A DNA stretch of 64,000 nt from positions 1-64,000 of the forward strand of contig JBBSGR010000004.1 of assembly GCA_038253945.1 (NCBI GenBank), read 5' to 3'. This document shows positions 49,868-57,038 of this stretch, in pieces (the stretch's first letter is position 1; each line of letters starts with the position of its first letter). The notes under the pieces were generated by a model. That model did not search any database. It was not told the origin of the DNA and was given only the letters and a program-made list of their open reading frames with translations. A program made the position numbers and the translations under genes. The DNA comes from JBBRYW01 sp038253945. GTDB taxonomy: Bacteria; Actinomycetota; Thermoleophilia; Gaiellales; Gaiellaceae.

Positions 49868-50752
49868 GTGTTGACACACTCCATTAATGAGAATGAAGTT
49901 GCTTGCCCTGTCGATACGGAAGCGATATTTGTTACTGCCGGGCAATACTCCGGAGTCAAAACCTGGTCGCTTTCTTCACGACAGCACATCGCTTCCTTTG
50001 CAGCTCCATATGAGGGATTCGGTGGCCGGCTCGCCGTACTCGACCGAGGACTGCCTACTGTCGTTGTTGCGAGCTGGACGCAGCAACATCTGAATGCCTA
50101 CGAGCTCGACGGCACGCCGCGTTGGGAACGGACCGACATTTCACAGATTCAGCACATCGAGCCGGTATTCGGGGGCGACCTGGCGGTCGCTCGAGCGAAG
50201 GGCGATTGTCAGCTCATATCTTCAGAGACGGGTCAAACACAGCACGTCTTGTCGAGTATCGAGCAACTGCGAGGCACGCTCGATCGCCCACAAGCCTTCT
50301 GGCTGGATCAGAGACGGGGCCGAGACTACGGTCTCTACGATCTGGAGGCCCATGCGAGGCTGTGGCGAGTAGAGGCTGAGGCCTTTGCGGTTATTGACGC
50401 GGCCTTCGGAATCAGCGAGGTGCTGGTGTCCGAGGCTGAAGGCCGCATCGTCTGCCTTTCGCTCGACGGCGAATGCGTCTGGTCGTGGAGGACCCCGGAC
50501 GGCGCGAATCTTGTGCACGCGTCTTGGGTGGAGACGCTCCAGGCCTGGGCCGGCGTGCTCCTGTTTTTCGAAGAAGGGCCACGCAGGTGCCTCGTCCTGC
50601 TCGACCGCCAGGGCGAGCTCGTGTCGCAGGTGGATATACCGTCCGCATTAGGCTATGCGTTCACCGCCTCCGGCTCGTTGCTCGTATCGGTCCGCGGTCA
50701 GGTGCTCAGCGTGCCGGACGGAGAAGTCATATGGACGTTTGCGGACGAGTGA
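49868..50752 (+). CDS. Beta-propeller protein B (paralogue of the gene at 48705)
   Basis: 294 residues from GTG 49868; TTG 49805 is in frame but the added 21 residues are Ser/Gly-rich and have no counterpart in the paralogue. Blades include V-T-A-G-Q-Y-S-G-V-K-T-W-S-L-S-S-R, T-V-V-V-A-S-W-T-Q-Q-H-L-N-A-Y, Q-L-I-S-S-E-T-G-Q-T-Q, G-E-C-V-W-S-W-R-T-P-D-G and A-W-A-G-V-L-L-F-F-E-E-G. It ends V-P-D-G-E-V-I-W-T-F, matching I-T-S-G-E-V-L-W-R-L of protein A. Cytoplasmic, no catalytic motif. Codon use is less GC-biased than that of the flanking housekeeping genes. Confidence 0.75.
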   Translation: MLTHSINENEVACPVDTEAIFVTAGQYSGVKTWSLSSRQHIASFAAPYEGFGGRLAVLDRGLPTVVVASWTQQHLNAYELDGTPRWERTDISQIQHIEPVFGGDLAVARAKGDCQLISSETGQTQHVLSSIEQLRGTLDRPQAFWLDQRRGRDYGLYDLEAHARLWRVEAEAFAVIDAAFGISEVLVSEAEGRIVCLSLDGECVWSWRTPDGANLVHASWVETLQAWAGVLLFFEEGPRRCLVLLDRQGELVSQVDIPSALGYAFTASGSLLVSVRGQVLSVPDGEVIWTFADE

Positions 50753-50925
50753 TGCGGCGCAACCAGCGCCAGCACCGTAATCCGCGGGGAGCACCACGCG
50801 AGCCGATCCGCGGGCCTGAGGAAACCGCACGCGTGAACAAAGCGCAGCCCACGAGCACGCGAGCCCGGGCAGTCGGACCTGCGCCAATGCCGCCGCCGCC
50901 GCCGAACGATGCAGGGTCTCACGGT

Positions 50926-51180
50926 GTGTTGCCGAACGAATGGCGGCTTCCCGATCACGGCGTCCACTTCAGGCAGGGGGCCTAGCTGGGTAGGCGCGGG
51001 CACGTTGAAGAAGTCGTCGGCAATCAGCCGAGCGTCGAGGCCCTCGGGCTCCAAGAGGTGCAAGGCCTCGTCGAGCGACGCTGGTGGAGGTCGACGCCGA
51101 ATACCTGCAGGTCGAGATTCGCTGCCGGAGACTCCGAGGCAGCGGAGCTGACGACCCGCCGCGAGCAAGAAAGATTGATT
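50926..51180 (-). pseudogene. N6-adenine DNA methyltransferase remnant
   Basis: Minus-strand frames contain, in order, F-L-L-A-A-G-R-Q-L (end of motif I), a shifted segment N-L-D-L-Q-V-F-G-V-D-L-H, then L-D-E-A-L-H-L-L-E-P-E-G-L-D-A-R-L-I-A-D-D-F-F and D-A-V-I-G-K-P-P-F-V-R-Q-H. The last is motif IV, normally (N/D)-P-P-F/Y, here with the Asn replaced by Lys. Frameshifts and the loss of both ends show that the gene is dead. It resembles the Eco57I-like class of restriction-associated enzymes. Confidence 0.55.
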
Positions 51181-51261
51181 CGCCCCAAGTCGGGTCGTGC
51201 TCACAGGAAGTCGGCGATCGCTGGCGCGTGAGAAAGGCTCTGCCGGCATTCACATGGGTAG

Positions 51262-51601
51262 GGCAACGGGACTATGCCGCAGACGAGCCGGATCATGGCG
51301 AGCAGGGACGCGAGCCGGCGGAAGCTCAGGAGCGGCGGGAGATGAGCCGCACGATCGAGTTCATGGCTTCAGGCGGGCGTTGGAGAGAGGCCGAGGCGGA
51401 TCGCGTTGACGATCGCCTCGCGATGCTCCGGCGAGCGTCTGCGCGAGCTTGACGAAGGGGACGAGCAGGCTCGTGCCGGCGGCGTCGAGCCACTGGTCCC
51501 CGCAGCAGCCCCGCCTGCTCGTGGTCGCGCTCCCGCCCCGGCTCCCCCGCCAGCTCGACCGCGACCACCCGCACCCGCTCCAGGCCAGCAGCCGCTTGAA
51601 T
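51262..51601 (-). pseudogene. ISL3-family transposase, C-terminal remnant
   Basis: Three minus-strand frames in sequence give L-L-V-P-F-V-K-L-A-Q-T-L-A, E-H-R-E-A-I-V-N-A-I-R-L-G-L-S, then M-N-S-I-V-R-L-I-S-R-R and F-R-R-L-A-S-L-L-A-M-I-R-L-V-C-G. This is the conserved end of ISL3/IS204-type transposases (I-x-L-G-x-S-N-x-x-x-E-x-x-N-x-x-I-R-x-I). At least two frameshifts separate the parts. Confidence 0.6.
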
Positions 51602-51771
51602 ACGTCATCACGAGCATCCACCGCCTCCTCTCGATTGCCGTCGCGAGCAAGCGAGACTACGAGCGCGCGGCGTGCGCGTGACCGCGTTCCTCAGCAGAAC
51701 AGGCCTTCGACGATCCCACAGTCACGCACGGCAATGCCCGAGAGGTCAAATTCTGAAGCGGGGAACTAGAT

Positions 51772-51795
51772 GATTGAGCGATTCATCGCTCAATC
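51772..51795 (-). terminator. Hairpin after ftsZ
   Basis: GATTGAGCGA-ttca-TCGCTCAATC, a 10-bp perfect stem directly beyond the ftsZ stop codon. It probably ends the division/cell-wall transcript. Confidence 0.6.
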
Positions 51796-51796
51796 G

Positions 51797-52885
51797 TCAG
51801 TCTTCGCGCAGGAACGAGGGGACGTCCAGAAGCTCGTCCGGGACGTCGAAGCCCTCGCGCTGAGGCCGGGAGGGCCGTGTACCCGCAGGCCCCGGGATTC
51901 CGCCGGACTGCTCGCGGCGCCGGCGCTGGCGAGCCGGACCGAAACCGGTCGCGATCACGGTGACTCGCACCTCGTCGCCGAGCGAGTCGTCGATCACGGC
52001 GCCGAAGATCACGTTCGCGTTCGGGTCGGCGGCGCTCGTCACGACCTCTGCGGCCTCGTTGACCTCGAAGAGGCCGACGTCGGGCCCGCCGGTGATGTTG
52101 AGCAGGATCCCGGTGGCCCCGTCGATCGACGACTCGAGCAGTGGGGACGAGACCGCGGATTGTGCCGCCTCGGCGGCCCGGTTCTCACCGCTCGCCGAAC
52201 CGATGCCCATGAGGGCTGAGCCGGCGTCGCGCATGATCGTGCGGACGTCGGCGAAGTCGAGGTTGACGAGGCCCGGCACCGTGATCAGGTCGGTGATGCC
52301 CTGGACGCCCTGACGGAGGATATCGTCGGCGAGCCGGAAGGCGTCGACGATCGAGGTGCTCCGCTCGACCACCTGGAGCAGCCGGTCGTTCTCGATCACG
52401 ATCAGCGTGTCGACGCGGTCGCGGAGCTGCTGGATTCCCTGCTCCGCCTGCTGGGCGCGGCGACGGCCCTCGAAGGAGAAGGGGCGCGTTACGACGCCGA
52501 CGGTCAGCGCAGGCGGGTCGAGCTCCTGCGCGAGCTCGGCGACGATCGGCGCACCGCCGGTGCCCGTTCCACCGCCCTCGCCGGCGGTGATGAAGATCAT
52601 GTCGGCCCCCTTGAGGGCCTCCTTGAGCTCGTCGCGGCTCTCGTGCGCGGCGGCGCGCCCGACCTCCGGGTTGGCGCCGGCGCCGAGCCCCTTCGTCGAC
52701 TTCGCCCCGACCGCGATCTTGTGGTCCGCGTCGCACATGAGGAGCGCCTGCGCGTCCGTGTTGATTGCGATGAACTCCACGCCAGCGAGGCCGGCGTCGA
52801 TCATGCGCGTGACGGCATTCGTGCCGCCGCCCCCGACGCCGACGACCTTGATCACCGCAAGGTAGTTGCCTGACTGGTTCTGCAC
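51797..52885 (-). CDS. ftsZ: Cell division protein FtsZ
   Basis: 362 residues from GTG 52885, where relatives begin (Q-N-Q-S-G-N-Y-L-A-V-I-K-V-V-G-V-G-G-G-G-T-N-A-V); a TTG at 52918 would add 11 residues. The tubulin signature is G-E-G-G-G-T-G-T-G-G-A-P, with T7 loop N-L-D-F-A-D-V-R-T-I-M. The C-terminal peptide D-E-L-L-D-V-P-S-F-L-R-E-D for binding SepF-like partners is present. It polymerises with GTP into the Z ring. It has its own promoter (TTGACA, 17 bp, TACCCT) as well as readthrough from ftsQ. Confidence 0.97.
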   Translation of the reverse strand: MQNQSGNYLAVIKVVGVGGGGTNAVTRMIDAGLAGVEFIAINTDAQALLMCDADHKIAVGAKSTKGLGAGANPEVGRAAAHESRDELKEALKGADMIFITAGEGGGTGTGGAPIVAELAQELDPPALTVGVVTRPFSFEGRRRAQQAEQGIQQLRDRVDTLIVIENDRLLQVVERSTSIVDAFRLADDILRQGVQGITDLITVPGLVNLDFADVRTIMRDAGSALMGIGSASGENRAAEAAQSAVSSPLLESSIDGATGILLNITGGPDVGLFEVNEAAEVVTSAADPNANVIFGAVIDDSLGDEVRVTVIATGFGPARQRRRREQSGGIPGPAGTRPSRPQREGFDVPDELLDVPSFLRED

Positions 52886-52946
52886 TCTCAAGCTCTCTCG
52901 ACCTAAATCTTTACTCAACGGTGCGGGTTCTCGCTCCCCGCGTTCT

Positions 52947-52979
52947 GGGCAGGGTACGTCCCTGCCCCGCCGGTGTCAA
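52947..52979 (-). promoter_or_regulatory. ftsZ promoter with an inverted repeat over the -10
   Basis: Minus strand TTGACA (52979-52974), exactly 17 bp, TACCCT (52956-52951). A perfect inverted repeat GGGCAGGG-tacgt-CCCTGCCC (52947-52967) covers the -10, consistent with a repressor site or an attenuating hairpin. Confidence 0.65.
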
Positions 52980-53016
52980 GCGGAAAGCCTTCCCAGCGAA
53001 ACCACAACAGTCAACC

Positions 53017-53835
53017 TTAACCTGCGACTTTAGACTTTCGGGACCCCGCAACGGGCCGCTCTGGCACGGTGAGATCGAGATAGCTCGAGGGCTGGTTGTC
53101 GAGCGAGGGCGCGATGCGTTGGGCGATCGCGAGCTTGAGCGCGACCGAGGTCGGCGCTCCCAGCCGCAGCTCTAGCCCGGACCGCAGGGCGAGCGTCACC
53201 TGCCCATCCGTCGATCCGACCCCACGGACCTGACGGAGGAACGAGCTTCCGGCGACGGGCCCCAGGGCCGCCACTTCCTGCCGCCCGGGACCCGTGACGG
53301 CCGCGCCCACCCGGGGGATCGGAGAGGCCTTTCCCAGCCACACGCGAGGCAAGCGCCGCAGGCCGCTCGGCCGCGGCAGACGGCTGAGGATCCGGCCGCG
53401 CTCGGACACGACCCAGGCGCCCGCGCCGCGCCGCAGCACGGCGAGTGGCCGCTCCGTTCGGACGAAGACCTTCAACGTGTGCGGAAACGAGCGGTCGTAT
53501 GTGGCGGCCGTCACGACAGGGAGCGGGCTCAGCCGTCCCACGACGTCCGCCCGGTGGAGCGAGGCCAGGCTTCTTCCGAGGAGTGGTTTGAGGGCTCGAC
53601 GTACGGAGGCCGCCTTCGCGCCGGACGTCCCGCTGACCTGGATCTGGCGAACCGAGAAGACGCTCGTCCTCCGCGTCCCGACGGCCAGGGCGAGCGCGAG
53701 GAGCAGAACCCCGAGACCGGCCGCCACCCAGCGGAGAGCTGTTGGGAGCCTCACCGGGTCGAGCGCGAAACGGCCGGCCGGCGGCCGCGCCCGCGCGACG
53801 ACCGCCTCCCCCGCCGGCCTCCCGTTCGTTGCCAC
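53017..53835 (-). CDS. ftsQ: Cell division protein FtsQ
   Basis: 272 residues from GTG 53835, 31 bp after the murB stop. A cytoplasmic tail, one membrane helix (residues ~32-53, W-V-A-A-G-L-G-V-L-L-L-A-L-A-L-A-V), then a POTRA domain starting V-F-S-V-R-Q-I-Q-V-S-G, and the FtsQ/DivIB beta domain. It is part of the divisome membrane complex with FtsL/FtsB. The ~100-bp gap to ftsZ holds the ftsZ promoter; no ftsA is present, as in other actinobacteria. Confidence 0.9.
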   Translation of the reverse strand: MATNGRPAGEAVVARARPPAGRFALDPVRLPTALRWVAAGLGVLLLALALAVGTRRTSVFSVRQIQVSGTSGAKAASVRRALKPLLGRSLASLHRADVVGRLSPLPVVTAATYDRSFPHTLKVFVRTERPLAVLRRGAGAWVVSERGRILSRLPRPSGLRRLPRVWLGKASPIPRVGAAVTGPGRQEVAALGPVAGSSFLRQVRGVGSTDGQVTLALRSGLELRLGAPTSVALKLAIAQRIAPSLDNQPSSYLDLTVPERPVAGSRKSKVAG

Positions 53836-53866
53836 CCCGGGGAGTTCGCCGTCGCCCGGCGGGCTC

Positions 53867-54751
53867 CTACTCCGCGAGTGGCGGAAGCGAGATCTCCCCG
53901 ACGAGCTGAACCTCCGCGTCCAACGCCACGCCGAACTGCTCGAGCGCACGCCGGCGCGCCTCGGCCATCAGCTCGATCGCATCCCACGATCGTGCTCCCC
54001 CGGCGTTCTCGATGAAATTCGCATGCCGCGGCGAGATGACCGCGCCCCCGTGTCGATAGCCCCGAAGCCCGCACGCCTCGAGCATGCGACCGGCCGAGAG
54101 CTGGTGCCGGGGGTTCTTGAAGACGCTGCCGAAGGTCCGCTTGTTCGTCGGCTGGGTGGCCTTGCGCCGGGCCTGCATGTCGGCCACGGTCGCCTTGATC
54201 TCCTCGCCCGGGCGGCGCTCGAGCGAGAATTCCGCCTCGGCGACCACCTGACCCGGCCACAAGCCCGACCGGCGATACTCGAGGCCCAGCTCGGCGGGCG
54301 TGAGCCACCTCGAGCCCTGCTCGTCCAGCACGAGCGCGCGGTCGAGCACCGTCTGCATGTCGCTTCCGTAGGCGCCGGCGTTCATCCAGACCCCGCCTCC
54401 CGCGGTACCTGGAATCGCACAGGCAAACTCGAAGCCGCCGAGCTCGGCGGCCTTCGCCCTGTGCAGGCACACGGCGAGCGACGCGCCGCCGCCGGCCACC
54501 AATCCCGCCTCGGTAGCGTCGACCCGCGCGAGAGAGCCCGCGAGCTTCAGGACGAGCGCATCGACGCCCTCGTCTGCGACGAGCAGATTGGACCCAAGAC
54601 CCACCGTCGTCACGGCCAGGCGGCCCTCGGCGGCCCAGCCGAGGGCCTCTTCGAGCTCGCCGAGGCTCTCGACGCGCGCGAAGGCCCGGGCCGGCCCACC
54701 GGTCCCGAGGGTGGTGAAGCGCGAGAGCGGAACGCCTTCCTCGAGCTTCAG
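53867..54751 (-). CDS. murB: UDP-N-acetylenolpyruvoylglucosamine reductase, apparent CTG start
   Basis: 294 residues if the frame begins at CTG 54751. An FAD enzyme that reduces enolpyruvyl-UDP-GlcNAc to UDP-MurNAc. N-terminal F-T-T-L-G-T-G-G-P-A-R-A-F and G-L-G-S-N-L-L-V-A-D-E-G form the FAD site; F-G-S-V-F-K-N-P and H-A-N-F-I-E-N-A-G-G-A carry catalytic residues. No ATG, GTG or TTG in this frame occurs before GTG 54613, which would delete the first FAD strands. A GGAGG lies 7 nt before the CTG, and CTGA overlaps the murC stop just as ATGA or GTGA overlaps do elsewhere in the cluster. Confidence 0.9.
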   Translation of the reverse strand: MKLEEGVPLSRFTTLGTGGPARAFARVESLGELEEALGWAAEGRLAVTTVGLGSNLLVADEGVDALVLKLAGSLARVDATEAGLVAGGGASLAVCLHRAKAAELGGFEFACAIPGTAGGGVWMNAGAYGSDMQTVLDRALVLDEQGSRWLTPAELGLEYRRSGLWPGQVVAEAEFSLERRPGEEIKATVADMQARRKATQPTNKRTFGSVFKNPRHQLSAGRMLEACGLRGYRHGGAVISPRHANFIENAGGARSWDAIELMAEARRRALEQFGVALDAEVQLVGEISLPPLAE

Positions 54752-55962
54752 CGCAGCGCCTCCAGGACGAGCGCGCCGGCTCGATCGATGTCGCCCGCCC
54801 CCAGCGTCAGGACGATGTCGCCGGGCCGTGCCCTACGCGCGAGGAACCGCGCGGCGTCCTCGAGGAGCGGCGTCCACCCGATCGCCATGCCGGGACGTCG
54901 CTCGGCGAGGGCGTCGACGACGAGCTTTCCGCTGACGCCGGCAACGGGCCGCTCGCGCGCGGGATAGATGTCGGTGACAGACACGGCGTCCGCGGCGGCG
55001 AGCGCCATCGCGAGCTCCGCGGCGAGGTGACGGGTTCGAGAGGGCAGGTGGGGCTGAAACGCCACGAGAATCCTCGCATCCCCGTTCAGCTCCCTCGCCG
55101 CCGCGATATCGGCCGAGATCTCGGTCGGATGGTGCGCGTACGAGTCGTACACGACGATCCCCCTTGCCTCCCCCCTGCGCTCGAGCCGCCGGGCGGCGCC
55201 GCGAAAGTCCGCGAGAACCGTGACCGCGTCGTCGCGTGGCACGCTTGCGAGCTCCAAGGCGGCCAGCGCGCACGCGGCATTCCGCCGGTTGTGCTCGCCG
55301 GGCAGCGCGAGCCGGACGTCCGCGGGAGGCAGATCGTCGCCGCGAACCACATGCGGCACCCGCGTGGTCCAGCTCTCGAAGAGCGTCTCGACCTCCGCCC
55401 GCGAGGCGAAGGTCGTGTGGTGGTCGAGCTCCACGTTGGTGACGACGGCGATCTCGGGCCGGAGCGACTCGATCGTGCGATCCGACTCGTCGCCCTCGAC
55501 GACGAGCCAGCCGCTGCCGGCCCGGGCGTTCCCGCCGAGCTGCGCGACCTCGCCGCCGATCAGGAACGACGGGTCGTGGCCGAGCCGGTCGAGGCAAAAG
55601 GCAATCATCCCGGCCGTCGTCGTCTTGCCGTGCGTCCCCGCGACGACGATCGACCGCTCGAGCGCCACCAGCTCGGCGAGCAGCTCGGCACGCGTGCGCC
55701 CGGGCACGGCGCCTGCGAACGCAGTCGAGACGACCGCCTCGTACCCGCCGGGTGCGCCTTCGGGCTCAGGCGAGACCGTGACCGGGATGCCCGCTTCGTG
55801 CACCGCGGTGAGATACGGCGTCTCCACGCGATCCCACCCCGCGACCTCGGCGCCCCACGCCTTCGCGACGAGCGCGTAGCCCGAGAGTCCGGCGCCGCCG
55901 ATGCCGACGAACCAGATCTTGCGCCCGAGCAGGCGCGTCGCGCTTTCCGTGGGCGTCGTCAA
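54748..55962 (-). CDS. murC: UDP-N-acetylmuramate--L-alanine ligase
   Basis: 404 residues from TTG 55962 (TTGA overlap with the murG stop). Mur-ligase motifs: G-I-G-G-A-G-L-S-G at the start, P-loop G-T-H-G-K-T-T-T-A-G-M-I, E-G-D-E-S-D, N-V-E-L-D-H and Y-A-H-H-P-T-E-I. It adds the first amino acid (L-Ala) to UDP-MurNAc. At 404 residues it is shorter than the typical ~460; the C-terminal ADP-binding domain is complete. Confidence 0.95.
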   Translation of the reverse strand: MTTPTESATRLLGRKIWFVGIGGAGLSGYALVAKAWGAEVAGWDRVETPYLTAVHEAGIPVTVSPEPEGAPGGYEAVVSTAFAGAVPGRTRAELLAELVALERSIVVAGTHGKTTTAGMIAFCLDRLGHDPSFLIGGEVAQLGGNARAGSGWLVVEGDESDRTIESLRPEIAVVTNVELDHHTTFASRAEVETLFESWTTRVPHVVRGDDLPPADVRLALPGEHNRRNAACALAALELASVPRDDAVTVLADFRGAARRLERRGEARGIVVYDSYAHHPTEISADIAAARELNGDARILVAFQPHLPSRTRHLAAELAMALAAADAVSVTDIYPARERPVAGVSGKLVVDALAERRPGMAIGWTPLLEDAARFLARRARPGDIVLTLGAGDIDRAGALVLEALR

Positions 55963-57038
55963 CCGTCCTCCGAACGCGCGCCGGCGAGAGCGATCAGCTC
56001 CTCGGCGATCTCGTCGGCCGCGCGAGGGCGTGACACGCCTCGCATGGCCGCGCTCATCCCGACCAGCCGCACCTCGTCGGCGAGCAGCGAGTCGACGAGG
56101 GCCGGGACGCCCTCGAGCTGCGCCTCGTCAACGACCAGCGCGCCGCCGGCCCGCTCGAAGAAGCGGCCGTTCTTCGTCTGGTGGTCGGCGGTCGCGGTGG
56201 GGAGCGGTACGAGGACGGCGGGCGTCCCCGCCGCCGCCAGCTCCCAGACTGAGCCTCCCGCACGCGCCAGCGCGAGATCCGGAGCCGACACCGCGGCGCC
56301 GACGTCGCTCGTGAAGGCGACGAGGCGGTAGTCGGGCCGCTCCACCCGATCCGCAAGCGAGGCGTAGTCGCGCTCACCGCACAGGTGGAGAATCGCCGGG
56401 CCTCTCTCGCCCCACCGGTCGACCGCCAGCTCGTTCAGGCGCCGTGCGCCCTGGCTGCCGCCGAACACGAGGAGAACCGGTCCCTGCTCCGGCAGCGAGA
56501 AGACGCGGCGGGCGGCGGCGCGGTCGACGGGCCGCGAGCGCGCCGGGATGGGTCGGCCCGTCACGCGGTACTTCCCGCCGGAACGGCCCTCGATCGGAAA
56601 CGAGAGGAAGACCCGGCGCGCGAACGGCGCTGCGAGTCTGTTCGCGAGGCCGAGGTGCGCGTCCACCTCGAGCAACGCAGTCGGAATGCGGCGCCGCGCC
56701 GCGGCGACGATCATCGGGCCGGCCACGTACCCACCTCCTCCGAACACGATGGAGGGGCGACGCCGCTCCAGAATCTTGCCGCAAGCCGCGGGCGCGCGTG
56801 CCGCGATGATCAGCGCACGGGCGAGCTTCGGGCCTGGGCTGCGCGGTAGCCCGGAAATGCGAAACGGGTCGAGCTCGAAGCCCGCCTCAGGGACGAGCCG
56901 CGCCTCCATGCGTTCCGGCGACCCGGCGAACGTCGCGCGTACCCCCCGCGCGCGCAGGGCTTCTGCGACCGCGAGCGACGGCAGCACGTGGCCGCCGGTC
57001 CCGCCGGCCGCGATCAGGCAGCTCAACTCGTCGCGCAC
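55959..57038 (-). CDS. murG: UDP-GlcNAc:lipid I GlcNAc transferase
   Basis: 359 residues from GTG 57038 (GTG 57044 or TTG 57026 are alternatives). A GT28 enzyme that turns lipid I into lipid II on the inner membrane face. It has C-L-I-A-A-G-G-T-G-G-H-V-L-P-S-L-A-V-A, F-G-G-G-G-Y-V-A-G-P, F-G-G-S-Q-G-A-R-R-L-N and A-R-A-G-G-S-V-W-E-L-A-A-A-G. Its first ~50 codons overlap in another phase with the 3' end of the ftsW frame. Confidence 0.95.
   Translation of the reverse strand: MRDELSCLIAAGGTGGHVLPSLAVAEALRARGVRATFAGSPERMEARLVPEAGFELDPFRISGLPRSPGPKLARALIIAARAPAACGKILERRRPSIVFGGGGYVAGPMIVAAARRRIPTALLEVDAHLGLANRLAAPFARRVFLSFPIEGRSGGKYRVTGRPIPARSRPVDRAAARRVFSLPEQGPVLLVFGGSQGARRLNELAVDRWGERGPAILHLCGERDYASLADRVERPDYRLVAFTSDVGAAVSAPDLALARAGGSVWELAAAGTPAVLVPLPTATADHQTKNGRFFERAGGALVVDEAQLEGVPALVDSLLADEVRLVGMSAAMRGVSRPRAADEIAEELIALAGARSEDG

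Noticed and set aside
50473..50985. 170-residue plus-strand frame continuing past propeller gene B
   Set aside because: Out of phase with the propeller gene and Arg/Pro-rich; it ends in the methyltransferase relic without any domain.
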